DNA from: an uncultured Oscillospiraceae bacterium
GTDB lineage: Bacteria; Bacillota; Clostridia; Oscillospirales; Oscillospiraceae
Length of the DNA stretch: 64,000 bases
NCBI GenBank assembly: GCA_934659425.1
Contig: CAKUHU010000002.1
Span: 124,001 to 188,000 of the forward strand
Direction: 5' to 3'
The notes below the pieces were generated by a model, which saw only the letters and a program-made list of their open reading frames with translations, was not told where the DNA came from and did not search any database. The position numbers were made by a program, and so were the translations under genes. Below, piece by piece: positions 8,126-16,139 of this stretch; position 1 is the stretch's first letter; every line of letters begins with the position of its first letter.

Positions 8126-8210
8126 AAAGGGCTGTTCCCCTTTTGATTCCCAATCGAGTTTAAATAGTGATATAATATAATTTAAAATACACAGGCGGAG
8201 GTGCTGTTAT

Positions 8211-9086
8211 TTGAAAACAGATATCGTTTTTACGGATAACTATATTATTTTATCTTCCGATGATGCGGTGCTGGCTTGCACAAATATCAACATTCCATTC
8301 GAACCAAATCCAGAGCAAGCAAAATTCCGTGAATTGATGCGAACAAAGCTGACAGCATTGAGGCCTCTTGAAAACCAAATTCTTTGCGCCCAATATGGAT
8401 GCACAACATCTCAATCTTCTGATATTGAAAATGTCCTATTCTATAACATCGGTACAGCGTCTTTCAACAATGTGCTGAAGAAAGAGATGCCTGTGTATTT
8501 TCAAAGAATACAGCCAAATGAGATATGGGGTTTCGAAAATATGGATTTCCACTATTTCTATCAGTATTCTTTGACACCTAACGAAAATCTCAAGTATTGG
8601 TGGGAGCATGAGCTGATTTGTGAATGGAAACAAATCCCTCTTGCAAAGGTTAATTCAACTTCAAAAGCATTGGATTACTACTTGACAATCAAGAATTACC
8701 CTGAGTTGGTAAAATGCTTTAAGAATGGAATTGGAACTACATTAGGCCTTAAAATTCAGTTATTCGTACCAAAGGCTTCAAATTTTTTAAATGTTGTAAG
8801 TACAATGAAACCGATGATAGATGGTGTTATTTGTGCATTTCATGCACCTACTAACATCAAGGTAGGCGAAATAAGCAAACTGCTAAATATTAATAGAGAA
8901 ATATTATCATCAGCAGAAAATACTTGTTTGGCGGAACGATGTTATATTCACCCTTATTCGAAAAAATCTGTCAAGTGGGATCCGCAAGATGACAAATTGG
9001 ATTACGTGGTCATAGAGCCAGAGATAATTGAAGAGGAAGGGTTTTCTTTCAGCGGTCAAATATTTTCTATCCCGTGTTATATGTAA
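8211..9086 (+). CDS. Unrecognised 291-residue protein on the AT-rich island
   Basis: The frame begins at TTG 8211 with GGAGGTG upstream and is clearly coding (even residue distribution, mixed hydrophobic pattern), but I recognise no family. No signal peptide or membrane segment is seen. It is rich in Asn, Phe, Tyr and Ile, in line with its AT-rich codons, which differ strongly from the GC-rich neighbours. The segment GVICAFHAPTNIKVGEISKLLN, the Cys-containing CLAERCYIHPYSK and the acidic EPEIIEEEGFSFSG near the C-terminus are the most distinctive. A terminator lies 135 bp downstream. Composition and repeat-bracketing suggest horizontal acquisition. Confidence 0.7.
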   Translation: MKTDIVFTDNYIILSSDDAVLACTNINIPFEPNPEQAKFRELMRTKLTALRPLENQILCAQYGCTTSQSSDIENVLFYNIGTASFNNVLKKEMPVYFQRIQPNEIWGFENMDFHYFYQYSLTPNENLKYWWEHELICEWKQIPLAKVNSTSKALDYYLTIKNYPELVKCFKNGIGTTLGLKIQLFVPKASNFLNVVSTMKPMIDGVICAFHAPTNIKVGEISKLLNINREILSSAENTCLAERCYIHPYSKKSVKWDPQDDKLDYVVIEPEIIEEEGFSFSGQIFSIPCYM

Positions 9087-9220
9087 CTTCTATCGATGAG
9101 CTTTCAAGCATTTGAAAATGGTAAATAGCAGAAACCTTCATTTTCAAATATTACGGAAAATATTGTCTTGCCCTCAATGAACATGGCATACGAATTCCAT
9201 CTATAGTGATGGCATATGAA

Positions 9221-9259
9221 AAAATACCCATCCCATTTAAAATGAGGTGGGTACTTTTT
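9221..9259 (+). terminator. Intrinsic terminator after the island gene
   Basis: TACCCATCCCATTT (9225-9238) pairs with the AATGAGGTGGGTA segment ending near 9252, flanked by AAAAA and TTTTT, so it can act in both directions. Confidence 0.75.
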
Positions 9260-9280
9260 CGTGTGCGGGAAAATCCTTAA

Positions 9281-9326
9281 CTTAATGACATTGAGGAGCC
9301 ATCAGGCTCCCTCCTCTTTTTTCTTC
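9281..9326 (-). repeat. Right copy of composite inverted repeat bracketing the AT-rich island
   Basis: This copy holds the exact reverse complement of the blocks at 7294-7331. The 22-nt block (9305-9326) encodes most of the odd Lys/Glu tail of QueH, so the boundary runs into that gene. Between the blocks, GGAGCC TGAT GGCTCC forms a small hairpin over the queH stop codon. Confidence 0.85.
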
Positions 9327-9865
9327 TTTTTCTTTTTCTGATTGCAGTACCGGTCCTCTTCGCTGAATACGCAGCCGCAGTATTTCTGCATATAGAGCCC
9401 CAGTTCCCGGGCCTCGGCCCGTCCTTCCTGAAAATGGGGGGAGAAATCATAGGGGGCGAATTTCACGCCGTACTGCTTGGCCAGCCGTTCTCCCGTCTCA
9501 AAAATCAGAGGAGTGTTCTGGTAGGGGCTGACGGTCAGGGTGGTGCAGAAGGCATCGAAGCCGTGTTCGGCGGCGTACTGGGCGGCCTTCGCCAGCCGGC
9601 AGGCGTAGCAGTACGCGCAGCGGCCGTCGATGTCGCCGCATACCGCCTTGACAAAGGGACGCAGGCCGTATTCGTCTTCCATCACCAGCTCCAGGCCGAT
9701 GGATTTGGCGTAGTCGATCAGGCAGTTGCGCCGGGCACGGTATTCTGTAAAGGGGTGGATGTTGGGATTGTACCAAAATCCCACCGGCTCGATCCCCTCG
9801 CTCCGAAGCTGTTTGATGCAGGCCACAGAGCAGGGGGCACAGCAGATATGGAGCAGCAGCTTCAT
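9302..9865 (-). CDS. queH: Epoxyqueuosine reductase QueH
   Basis: QueH (DUF208) carries out the last step of queuosine synthesis, reducing epoxyqueuosine on tRNA, as the non-homologous replacement of QueG. The 187-residue protein shows the hallmark LLLHICCAPCSVACI at 3-17, GFWYNPNIHPFTEY, and the Cys pairs CAYCYACRLAK and KYCGCVFSEEDRY that hold Fe-S/metal sites. AGGAGG precedes the ATG at 9865. The C-terminus ends in seven Lys plus EEGA, encoded by the repeat block shared with 7294-7315; this tail is unlikely to be part of the fold. It has its own promoter (9896-9924). Confidence 0.93.
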   Translation of the reverse strand: MKLLLHICCAPCSVACIKQLRSEGIEPVGFWYNPNIHPFTEYRARRNCLIDYAKSIGLELVMEDEYGLRPFVKAVCGDIDGRCAYCYACRLAKAAQYAAEHGFDAFCTTLTVSPYQNTPLIFETGERLAKQYGVKFAPYDFSPHFQEGRAEARELGLYMQKYCGCVFSEEDRYCNQKKKKKKKEEGA

Positions 9866-9895
9866 CGCAGGGACCTCCTGTGTTCAAGTGAGGCC

Positions 9896-9924
9896 ATTAT
9901 AGCAGAATCGGAGCCAAAGGGCAA
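9896..9924 (-). promoter_or_regulatory. Promoter of queH
   Basis: On the minus strand TTGCCC, a 17-nt spacer and TATAAT (forward 9919-9924 and 9896-9901) lie 31 bp before the start codon, right after the end of the oleate hydratase gene. Confidence 0.75.
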
Positions 9925-9928
9925 GAGC

Positions 9929-11704
9929 TTAGATGGCATGGTATTCCTTCAGCAGTTTTTCCATGTCCGTTCCCCGGAGCTTTTCCAGGACCTTTTTCAG
10001 GGCCAGCTTTTCCATCAGCCCCAGCTCCATGTCAGTCAGCGCCTTGCCGTCCCGGAGCTGAACGGCGGCGTTGAGCAGGTCCCGAATGTCGTAGGTGCTG
10101 CCCCACACCTCGGGCACGCCTCGGTCCACATCCAGCAGGGTATAGACCGCCTCCATGCCGGTGCGCATAGAGTACTCAGTGGTGAAAATGGTGTCCCGGG
10201 CGATCTCGGCAAACTGGCCCAGGAAGGCAAAGTTGACAGCACCATCGGGCACCACCTTGGGGCGGTCGGTGTCATTTCGGGGCATGAAGAAGGCGTCGAT
10301 ATAGGGCATCATCACAGGCACCGTGTTGGCGCTGTGGGTGGCGAGCTCTTCAATCTGATGTTCAGGTACGCCGATGTGATAGAGCCACTCCATGCAGATC
10401 TCCTTGCCGGTGCACTCCCGCATGGGCTTTTTCACATAATTGCCGGGCCGGTCAGTGAAGAGGGAGTAGACCCAGACCAGGCAGTGACCTTTGGGCTGGG
10501 CACGGAACTGGGGCTGGCGGTTGATGGTCCAGCTCAGGAGCCAGGAGGAGTCCTTCACCGTGACAATGCCGCCGGTGACCACTCCGCCGGAGAAGGGGTC
10601 CCGCTTGCAGATGTCCTTGATATAGGGGATGATGCGGCCATCCAGGGTCTCCACCGTGGCACTCATCCAGTTGGTCTGCTCCGGGTCGGAACAGAACTTG
10701 TCGGGGCAGCCGAAGTCGGGGCTTTGGGCTGCGATCTTCCGCCACATGTCCCAGCCGCCGCCGGGCTTGATCTCGGTGTTGTAGGCCGCTGGCTCATTTT
10801 GGGAGCCCATGGCGGAGTTCTCCACGCAGCCGCCGTTGGTGATGAATACCAGATCGTCCTGGGTCAGATCCACATATTGGGGCTCCCCCTGGGCCAAGAG
10901 CTCAATGCGCTTGGCCAACTTTTTTTCAGGCGTAATGTCAAATTCCACGTTGACCACCTTGGTGTTGTAGTGGAACTGCACCTTGTGGCTCTCCAGATAC
11001 CGGATCATGGGCAGTATCATGGACTCATACTGGTTATATTTGGTAAAGCGGAGGGCGGTAAAGTCGGGCAGGCCGCCGATGTGGTGGATAAAGCGCTTGA
11101 GATACCGTTTCATCTCCAAGGCAGAGTGCCAGTTCTCAAAGGCAAACATGGTCCGCCAATACAGCCAGAAGTTGGAGGAGAGCACCTCGTCATCAAAATA
11201 GTCGGTGATGCGCTTGTCATAGAGATCCTCGTCGGGGGTGAAGAAGAGACGCATGATCTCCATGGCGGCCTTGTCGGAGACGGCAAATTTGCCGTCGGTG
11301 TGGGCATCCTGGCCCCGGTTTTCGGTGGCCCGGCAAAGGGAGTAATTGGGGTCTTTTTTGTTGAGCCAGTAATACTCATCCAGGACAGACACCCCCTCAG
11401 TCTCGATGGAGGGGATGGAGCGGAACAGATCCCACATGACCTCGAAATGGTTGTCCATTTCCCGGCCGCCCCGCATGACGTAGCCCACACCGGGGTATTC
11501 ATATCCGTCACAGGCCCCGCCGGGGATGGGATCCTTTTCAAAAATGTGGATGCGGGGCCCTGCCAGCTGTCCGTCCCGAATCAGATAGCAGGCCGCTGTC
11601 AGGGCGGCCAGACCGGTTCCGATAATATAGGCGGATTTCTTATCCACGTCCTTGGGCTTCTCCGGCCGGGCAAAGGCCTCGTAATTGCCGCTGCTGTAGT
11701 ACAT
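9929..11704 (-). CDS. ohyA: Oleate hydratase (myosin-cross-reactive antigen family)
   Basis: This FAD enzyme adds water to the cis-9 double bond of unsaturated fatty acids such as oleate, giving 10-hydroxy acids and detoxifying them in gut Firmicutes. The 591-residue protein has the FAD-binding SAYIIGTGLAALTAACYL at 24-41, then FEKDPIPGGACDGYEYPG and RGGREMDNHFEVMWDLFRS, as in the family. The frame is open up to 11800, but the ATG at 11704 has AAGGAGGTC at ideal spacing and gives the family start. The TetR gene lies upstream on the same strand, and a large palindrome sits in between, so regulation by that repressor is likely. Confidence 0.95.
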   Translation of the reverse strand: MYYSSGNYEAFARPEKPKDVDKKSAYIIGTGLAALTAACYLIRDGQLAGPRIHIFEKDPIPGGACDGYEYPGVGYVMRGGREMDNHFEVMWDLFRSIPSIETEGVSVLDEYYWLNKKDPNYSLCRATENRGQDAHTDGKFAVSDKAAMEIMRLFFTPDEDLYDKRITDYFDDEVLSSNFWLYWRTMFAFENWHSALEMKRYLKRFIHHIGGLPDFTALRFTKYNQYESMILPMIRYLESHKVQFHYNTKVVNVEFDITPEKKLAKRIELLAQGEPQYVDLTQDDLVFITNGGCVENSAMGSQNEPAAYNTEIKPGGGWDMWRKIAAQSPDFGCPDKFCSDPEQTNWMSATVETLDGRIIPYIKDICKRDPFSGGVVTGGIVTVKDSSWLLSWTINRQPQFRAQPKGHCLVWVYSLFTDRPGNYVKKPMRECTGKEICMEWLYHIGVPEHQIEELATHSANTVPVMMPYIDAFFMPRNDTDRPKVVPDGAVNFAFLGQFAEIARDTIFTTEYSMRTGMEAVYTLLDVDRGVPEVWGSTYDIRDLLNAAVQLRDGKALTDMELGLMEKLALKKVLEKLRGTDMEKLLKEYHAI

Positions 11705-11764
11705 AAAAGCGACCTCCTTGTTTTGTTGTGGCCTAAGCATAGCTTGGGAAGAAAATAAATTCCA

Positions 11765-11817
11765 TATACAAAAAGGGAGCAATGTCCAAAATTTGGACAC
11801 CGCTCCTTTTTTGTATA
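11765..11817. promoter_or_regulatory. 53-bp palindrome, probable TetR operator over the ohyA promoter
   Basis: All arms share one axis at 11791. Inner TGTCCAAA (11783-11790) pairs with TTTGGACA (11792-11799); outer 11765-11780 pairs with 11802-11817 with one mismatch. On the minus strand TTGGAC within the inner arm could be the -35 and TATATG (about 15 nt on) the -10 of ohyA, so a bound dimer would block it. The hairpin could also end tetR transcription. Confidence 0.7.
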
Positions 11818-11821
11818 AAAT

Positions 11822-12382
11822 TTAAGGCATCACAGACAATTTTTCCAGTCCCCTGCGGAAATCCCCCTGAAGCAGCTCCCCCACTTTATCCACCAAGAGC
11901 TGCGGATCGGCCTTCATCCCCTCCCGGACCCAGTCTAAGACCAGCCCCACGAAGGCGTACTTGTAAAAGTGGGCGATGAAATCCCGGTCCTCCTGCCGGA
12001 TGGAAAGCCCCTCCGACAGCTCCTCCAACACCTGGGAGAGAAGGTGGAAGGTGACCCGGTAGAGATAGGCCTCCAGCTGATCTCGGCTGATGGAGTGGTA
12101 AGTGTGGAGCACCAGACGTTGGTTGGATTGAAGATACTGGAACACCCGGAAGAAGCCGGCGCGCCAGGTGGCGTAGGTCTTGTCCCCGGCCAGCACCTCC
12201 TCCCCCTGCTGGAGAAAGATCCAGTCTACCAGGGCGTAGATGTCCTGAAAATGGTAGTAGAAGGTCTGCCGGTTCACCCCGCAGTCCTGGGTCAGGTCGG
12301 TGACGGTGATCCGGTCCAGGGGCTTGGTCTCCAGCAGTTTCATGAGCGATGCGGCCAAAACCTGCTTGGTGGTCTGAGACAT
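11822..12382 (-). CDS. TetR/AcrR-family regulator
   Basis: A 186-residue regulator with N-terminal HTH at about 25-45 (ITVTDLTQDCGVNRQTFYYHF) and a helical ligand-binding C-terminal domain of the kind found with DhaS/TetR_C_7 proteins (FIAHFYKYAFVGLVLDWVREGM). It ends 117 bp before the oleate hydratase start and abuts the palindrome there. The context suggests a repressor that senses fatty acid or acyl-CoA; the ligand is inference. Upstream of the gene a weaker TTTCC...GGAAA dyad is seen, unlike the operator, so autoregulation is unclear. Confidence 0.9.
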   Translation of the reverse strand: MSQTTKQVLAASLMKLLETKPLDRITVTDLTQDCGVNRQTFYYHFQDIYALVDWIFLQQGEEVLAGDKTYATWRAGFFRVFQYLQSNQRLVLHTYHSISRDQLEAYLYRVTFHLLSQVLEELSEGLSIRQEDRDFIAHFYKYAFVGLVLDWVREGMKADPQLLVDKVGELLQGDFRRGLEKLSVMP

Positions 12383-12474
12383 GGCGAGCCCCGCCTCCTT
12401 ACCTCAAAAGTTTCCCAAAGGGTGGAAAAGTGTTCTCTTTTGCTGATATATTGCTTAAGAAAAAGAGCGGCGGT

Positions 12475-13716
12475 TTATACGAACTCTCCGGCCCAATTTC
12501 CCTCCCGGAAAACGGGCACTTGGGTCCCGTCCGCCAAAATGCCGGTGATGTTCAGATCGGCGGTGCCGATCATGAAATCCACATGGGTGGCGGAGAGGTT
12601 GATATGATGCTGGGCCAGGGCTGTCTCATCCATCTTCACCCCCCCCTCTACGCATTCCGGGAAGCCCTTGCCCAGCGCCATGTGGCAGGCGGCATTCTCA
12701 TCGTAGAGGGTGGAATAGAAGAGGATCCCCGATTCGGCGATGGGGGAGGCGTGGGGGACCAGGGCGATCTCGCCCAGGTGCTTGGCCCCATCGTCGGTAT
12801 CCAAAATGCTCTGGAGCCGGTCAACTCCCACCCGGGCGCCGCAGTCCACCGCCGTGCCGTGATCGAACTTCACCCAAAAGTCCTCGACCAGGCCGCCGTG
12901 ATAATTGAGGGGCAGAGCGGAGTGCACGATGCCGTCGGCCCGGTCCCGGTCCGGGGAGGTGAAGATCTCCTCTGTGGGCATATTGGGGAAGAACCAGGTG
13001 CCGTCCGCTGTTTCCGAGCCGCCGCCGGCCCAGATATGGCCGGGGTTCATGCCCACGGTGAAGTCGGTGCCGTTGGCGGAGGTATAGTGGAGTGCATCGA
13101 ATTGCCTGGCGTTCAAAAGCTGGATGCGGCGCTGGAAGGCGGCGGAGTGATCTGCCCAGGCCTTAGCCGGATCGGGGCCGTCCGAGCGGGCGGTGGACAA
13201 GATGGCCGCCCACAGCTTTTCCGTGGCCTCCTCCTCGCTGAGGCAGGGGAACACCTTTTTGGCCCAGGCGGGGGTGGCCGCTCCCGCGATGCACCAGACG
13301 TTACGGCCCAGGTCCATGCCGTCATAGAAGGGCCTGCAGTCCCGGTGGGAGGCCCGGGCCCAGGCGGTGAACCGGGACGGGTCGATGCCCGCCATGCCGT
13401 CGGGGTCGCTGCCCTCCAAGGTGAGGATGGCGGCCCCCCGCTTCGCCGCACCGTTGAGCTGCTCCTGCTTCCAAACCGGGACGGTGTCAAAGGAGGAGGC
13501 GGGGGCGTGGAGATATTTGAGGCGGCTGACTGCCTGGTCAGACCACTCCACAGTGACCTCTCCGGCCCCTGCCTCCCAGGCGGCCTGGGCTACCATGCGG
13601 GCGAAGGGGGCGGCATCCACCGGGGCGGTGAGAAATAGCTCCTGCCCCGGCTTTAAAGCGCAGCCTGTGACCACCAAAAGCCGGGCGTAGTGATTCAACT
13701 GATTTTTCAGATCCAT
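12475..13716 (-). CDS. Aminopeptidase, M29 family (AmpS/PepS type)
   Basis: M29 enzymes are dimeric metallo-aminopeptidases with broad N-terminal specificity. The 413-residue protein has the expected length and start (LNHYARLLVVTGCALKPGQEL). The metal-site segments are visible: FFPNMPTEEIFTSP, GEIALVPHASPIAESGILFYSTLYDENAACHMALG (Glu, His, Tyr, His) and ATHVDFMIGT with Asp near the C-terminus. No signal peptide is seen, so it acts in the cytoplasm on peptides. It stands alone, with 92 bp to the TetR gene downstream. Confidence 0.93.
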   Translation of the reverse strand: MDLKNQLNHYARLLVVTGCALKPGQELFLTAPVDAAPFARMVAQAAWEAGAGEVTVEWSDQAVSRLKYLHAPASSFDTVPVWKQEQLNGAAKRGAAILTLEGSDPDGMAGIDPSRFTAWARASHRDCRPFYDGMDLGRNVWCIAGAATPAWAKKVFPCLSEEEATEKLWAAILSTARSDGPDPAKAWADHSAAFQRRIQLLNARQFDALHYTSANGTDFTVGMNPGHIWAGGGSETADGTWFFPNMPTEEIFTSPDRDRADGIVHSALPLNYHGGLVEDFWVKFDHGTAVDCGARVGVDRLQSILDTDDGAKHLGEIALVPHASPIAESGILFYSTLYDENAACHMALGKGFPECVEGGVKMDETALAQHHINLSATHVDFMIGTADLNITGILADGTQVPVFREGNWAGEFV

Positions 13717-13886
13717 AGAAAATTCTCTTCCTTTCCGATTCCCTGTACTTTGCGGATAAAAAGCTGTCCGCCTACGATTTTATGGATGCCCTGCGGGGAA
13801 AATACATTGTTTGGGCCCGGCATCTTTACGGACGTTCCTTCTGGCTGCTGCCTGCCCTGTCCAGTCCCCGCGCATTCTTTGGCTTC

Positions 13887-13915
13887 TTGTTTCCCTTGAC
13901 TGTGTGTGATATAAT
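13887..13915 (+). promoter_or_regulatory. Promoter of the topoisomerase B gene
   Basis: TTGTTT (13887-13892), a 17-nt spacer and a consensus TATAAT (13910-13915), 65 bp before the ATG at 13981. Confidence 0.65.
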
Positions 13916-13980
13916 CATAAAATGAAATGATATACATCTTTTTATAAGAGTTTACATTATTATACTGTGAGGGAACGGGA

Positions 13981-15969
13981 ATGGCAAGCAAAAAACCTCA
14001 ATATGACAATACGTCGATCTCCTCGCTGAAGGGGGCCGACCGGGTCCGGAAGCGTCCCGGCGTCATCTTCGGCTCCGATGGGTTGGACGGCTGTGAGCAC
14101 GCGGTCTTTGAGATCTTGTCCAACTCCATCGATGAGGCCAAGGAGGGCCACGGCAGCCTCATTACGGTGACTCGCTTTTTGGATCACTCTATCGAAGTGG
14201 CCGACCAGGGCCGGGGCTGTCCGGTGGATTGGAATGAAAAAGAGGGCCGCTTTAACTGGGAGCTGGTGTTTTGTGAGCTCTATGCCGGAGGCAAATATGG
14301 CAGCGGGGAGGACAACTATGAATACGCCCTGGGCCTGAACGGACTGGGCTCCTGTGCCACCCAGTATGCCAGTGAATATATGGATGTCACCGTCCGGCGG
14401 GACGGAAAGAAATATACCCTCCATTTTGAGCGGGGGGAAAATGTGGGCGGCCTCCAAGATGAACCCGTGGAGAAGGGGAAAAAGACGGGCACTACCATCC
14501 GGTGGCGGCCTGATTTAGATGTATTTACCGACATCGATATTCCGGCGGAGTACTATACCGATGTGATGAAGCGTCAGGCAGTGGTCAATGCCGGCGTCAC
14601 CTTCCGCTTTCGCAATGAGACCTCCCCGGGCAAATTTGAGACCACGGACTTTCTCTATGAAAACGGTATTCAGGATTACGTCCGGGAACTGGCGGGGGAG
14701 AGTGCGCTGACCCAGCCGGTGTTTTGGCAGGCCGAGCGGAAGGGCCGGGATCGGGAGGACAAGCCGGAATATAAGGTGAAGCTGTCTGTGTCCCTGTGCT
14801 TCTCCAACACCGTGCAGGTCATTGAGCACTACCACAACTCCTCCTGGCTGGAGCACGGCGGCTCGCCGGAAAAAGCTGCTAAGTCCGCCTTGGTGGCTGC
14901 CATCGACGCCTATCTCCGCCAGCAGGGAAAGTACCAGAAGAACGAGAGCAAGATCACCTGGAACGATGTGGAGGACTGCCTGGTGCTGGTCTCCAACAAC
15001 TTCTCTACCCAGACCTCCTATGAGAACCAGACCAAGAAGGCCATCAGCAATAAATTTATTCAGGATGCCATGGCCGCCTTTCTGAGATCTCAAATGGAAG
15101 TTTACTTCATTGAAAACCCCTTCGATGCCCAGAAGATCGCCGAGCAGGTGCTTATCAACAAGCGCAGCCGGGAGACGGCGGAAAAGCAACGGCTGAATTT
15201 AAAGAAGAAGTTGACAGGTACCATGGACCTGGCCAACCGAGTGCAGAAATTTGTGGACTGCCGCACCCGGGATCCGGAGCGCCGGGAGCTCTACATCGTG
15301 GAGGGAGACTCAGCCCTGGGTTCGGTCAAGCTGTCCCGGGATGCGGAGTTCCAGGGGATCATGCCCGTCCGGGGCAAGATCTTAAACTGTCTGAAGTCGG
15401 ACTACGCCCGCATCTTCAAGTCGGAGATCATCACCGATCTCATGAAGGTCCTGGGCTGCGGAGTGGAGGTCAGTGACAAGCGGGCCAAGGACCTGGCCGC
15501 CTTTGACCTGATGAACCTGCGGTGGAACAAGGTGGTCATCTGCACTGACGCCGATGTGGATGGCTACCAGATCCGCACCCTGATCCTGACCATGCTCTGG
15601 CGGCTGACCCCCACCCTGATCCGCCGGGGCTATGTCTATATCGCCGAGTCCCCCCTCTATGAGATCACCTATAAAGAGAAGACTTGGTTTGCCTACTCCA
15701 ACAAGGAAAAAAACGACATCGTCGCCGAGATCGGGGATGACAAAAAGGTAAACATCCAGCGCTCCAAGGGCTTGGGAGAAAACGAGCCGGAGATGATGTG
15801 GCTGACCACCATGAATCCGGAGACGAGAAGGCTCATCAAGGTCATGCCGGAGGATGCCGAGGCCACGGCCCAGATGTTTGACCTGCTGCTGGGCGATAAC
15901 CTCCAAGGCCGGAAGGACCACATCGCGGAGAACGGATATAAATTTTTGGAGCTGGCCGATATATCATAA
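13981..15969 (+). CDS. Divergent type IIA topoisomerase B subunit (GyrB/ParE-like)
   Basis: ATPase and TOPRIM subunit of a gyrase/topoisomerase IV-type enzyme, 662 residues. GHKL ATPase motifs are changed from the standard: FEILSNSIDEAKEG, VADQGRGCPVD (usually DNGRGIP), and ALGLNGLGSCATQYASEY (usually GLHGVGAS). The transducer region is followed by TOPRIM with IVEGDSALGSVK (usually EGDSAGGS) and CTDADVDGYQIRTL (usually DADVDGAHIRTL). QRSKGLGENEPEMMW near the end matches the tail domain. The partner A subunit is at 18993, two genes downstream. The motif changes point to an additional, divergent pair rather than the housekeeping gyrase. Confidence 0.88.
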   Translation: MASKKPQYDNTSISSLKGADRVRKRPGVIFGSDGLDGCEHAVFEILSNSIDEAKEGHGSLITVTRFLDHSIEVADQGRGCPVDWNEKEGRFNWELVFCELYAGGKYGSGEDNYEYALGLNGLGSCATQYASEYMDVTVRRDGKKYTLHFERGENVGGLQDEPVEKGKKTGTTIRWRPDLDVFTDIDIPAEYYTDVMKRQAVVNAGVTFRFRNETSPGKFETTDFLYENGIQDYVRELAGESALTQPVFWQAERKGRDREDKPEYKVKLSVSLCFSNTVQVIEHYHNSSWLEHGGSPEKAAKSALVAAIDAYLRQQGKYQKNESKITWNDVEDCLVLVSNNFSTQTSYENQTKKAISNKFIQDAMAAFLRSQMEVYFIENPFDAQKIAEQVLINKRSRETAEKQRLNLKKKLTGTMDLANRVQKFVDCRTRDPERRELYIVEGDSALGSVKLSRDAEFQGIMPVRGKILNCLKSDYARIFKSEIITDLMKVLGCGVEVSDKRAKDLAAFDLMNLRWNKVVICTDADVDGYQIRTLILTMLWRLTPTLIRRGYVYIAESPLYEITYKEKTWFAYSNKEKNDIVAEIGDDKKVNIQRSKGLGENEPEMMWLTTMNPETRRLIKVMPEDAEATAQMFDLLLGDNLQGRKDHIAENGYKFLELADIS

Positions 15970-16139
15970 GTGGGAGCTCTCAAAATCAGCGTTTCCATTT
16001 TGGGAGGGAGCCCAGGCACAGCGCAAGGAACGATTTTTGATATGTGTGTAAGAGAAAGAGAGATGAAGTTTGTGCTGAGGAAGGACCGGCGGAAATCCCG
16101 CAGGGAATATTCCGAATGCAGACAAAAGGAGGAATCGCA

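Larger units (their letters stand above)
7212..8210. other. Gene-free 1-kb stretch forming the left half of an AT-rich island
   Basis: No convincing gene is seen. In order it holds about 80 bp of GC-rich sequence after the lipoprotein, one copy of a composite repeat (7294-7331), a long hairpin (7344-7390), plain AT-rich DNA (7400-7600), a second long hairpin (7610-7672), and four degenerate repeat units (7691-8125). The sharp drop in GC begins near 7391. The open frame at 7580-7834 runs through the hairpin and repeats and shows no protein-like pattern. Confidence 0.6.

Noticed and set aside
9434..11758. Very long open frame opposite the oleate hydratase gene
   Set aside because: It is a mirror of a GC-rich gene; its sequence is His/Gly/Val-rich without any family pattern, and the other strand encodes a clear oleate hydratase.
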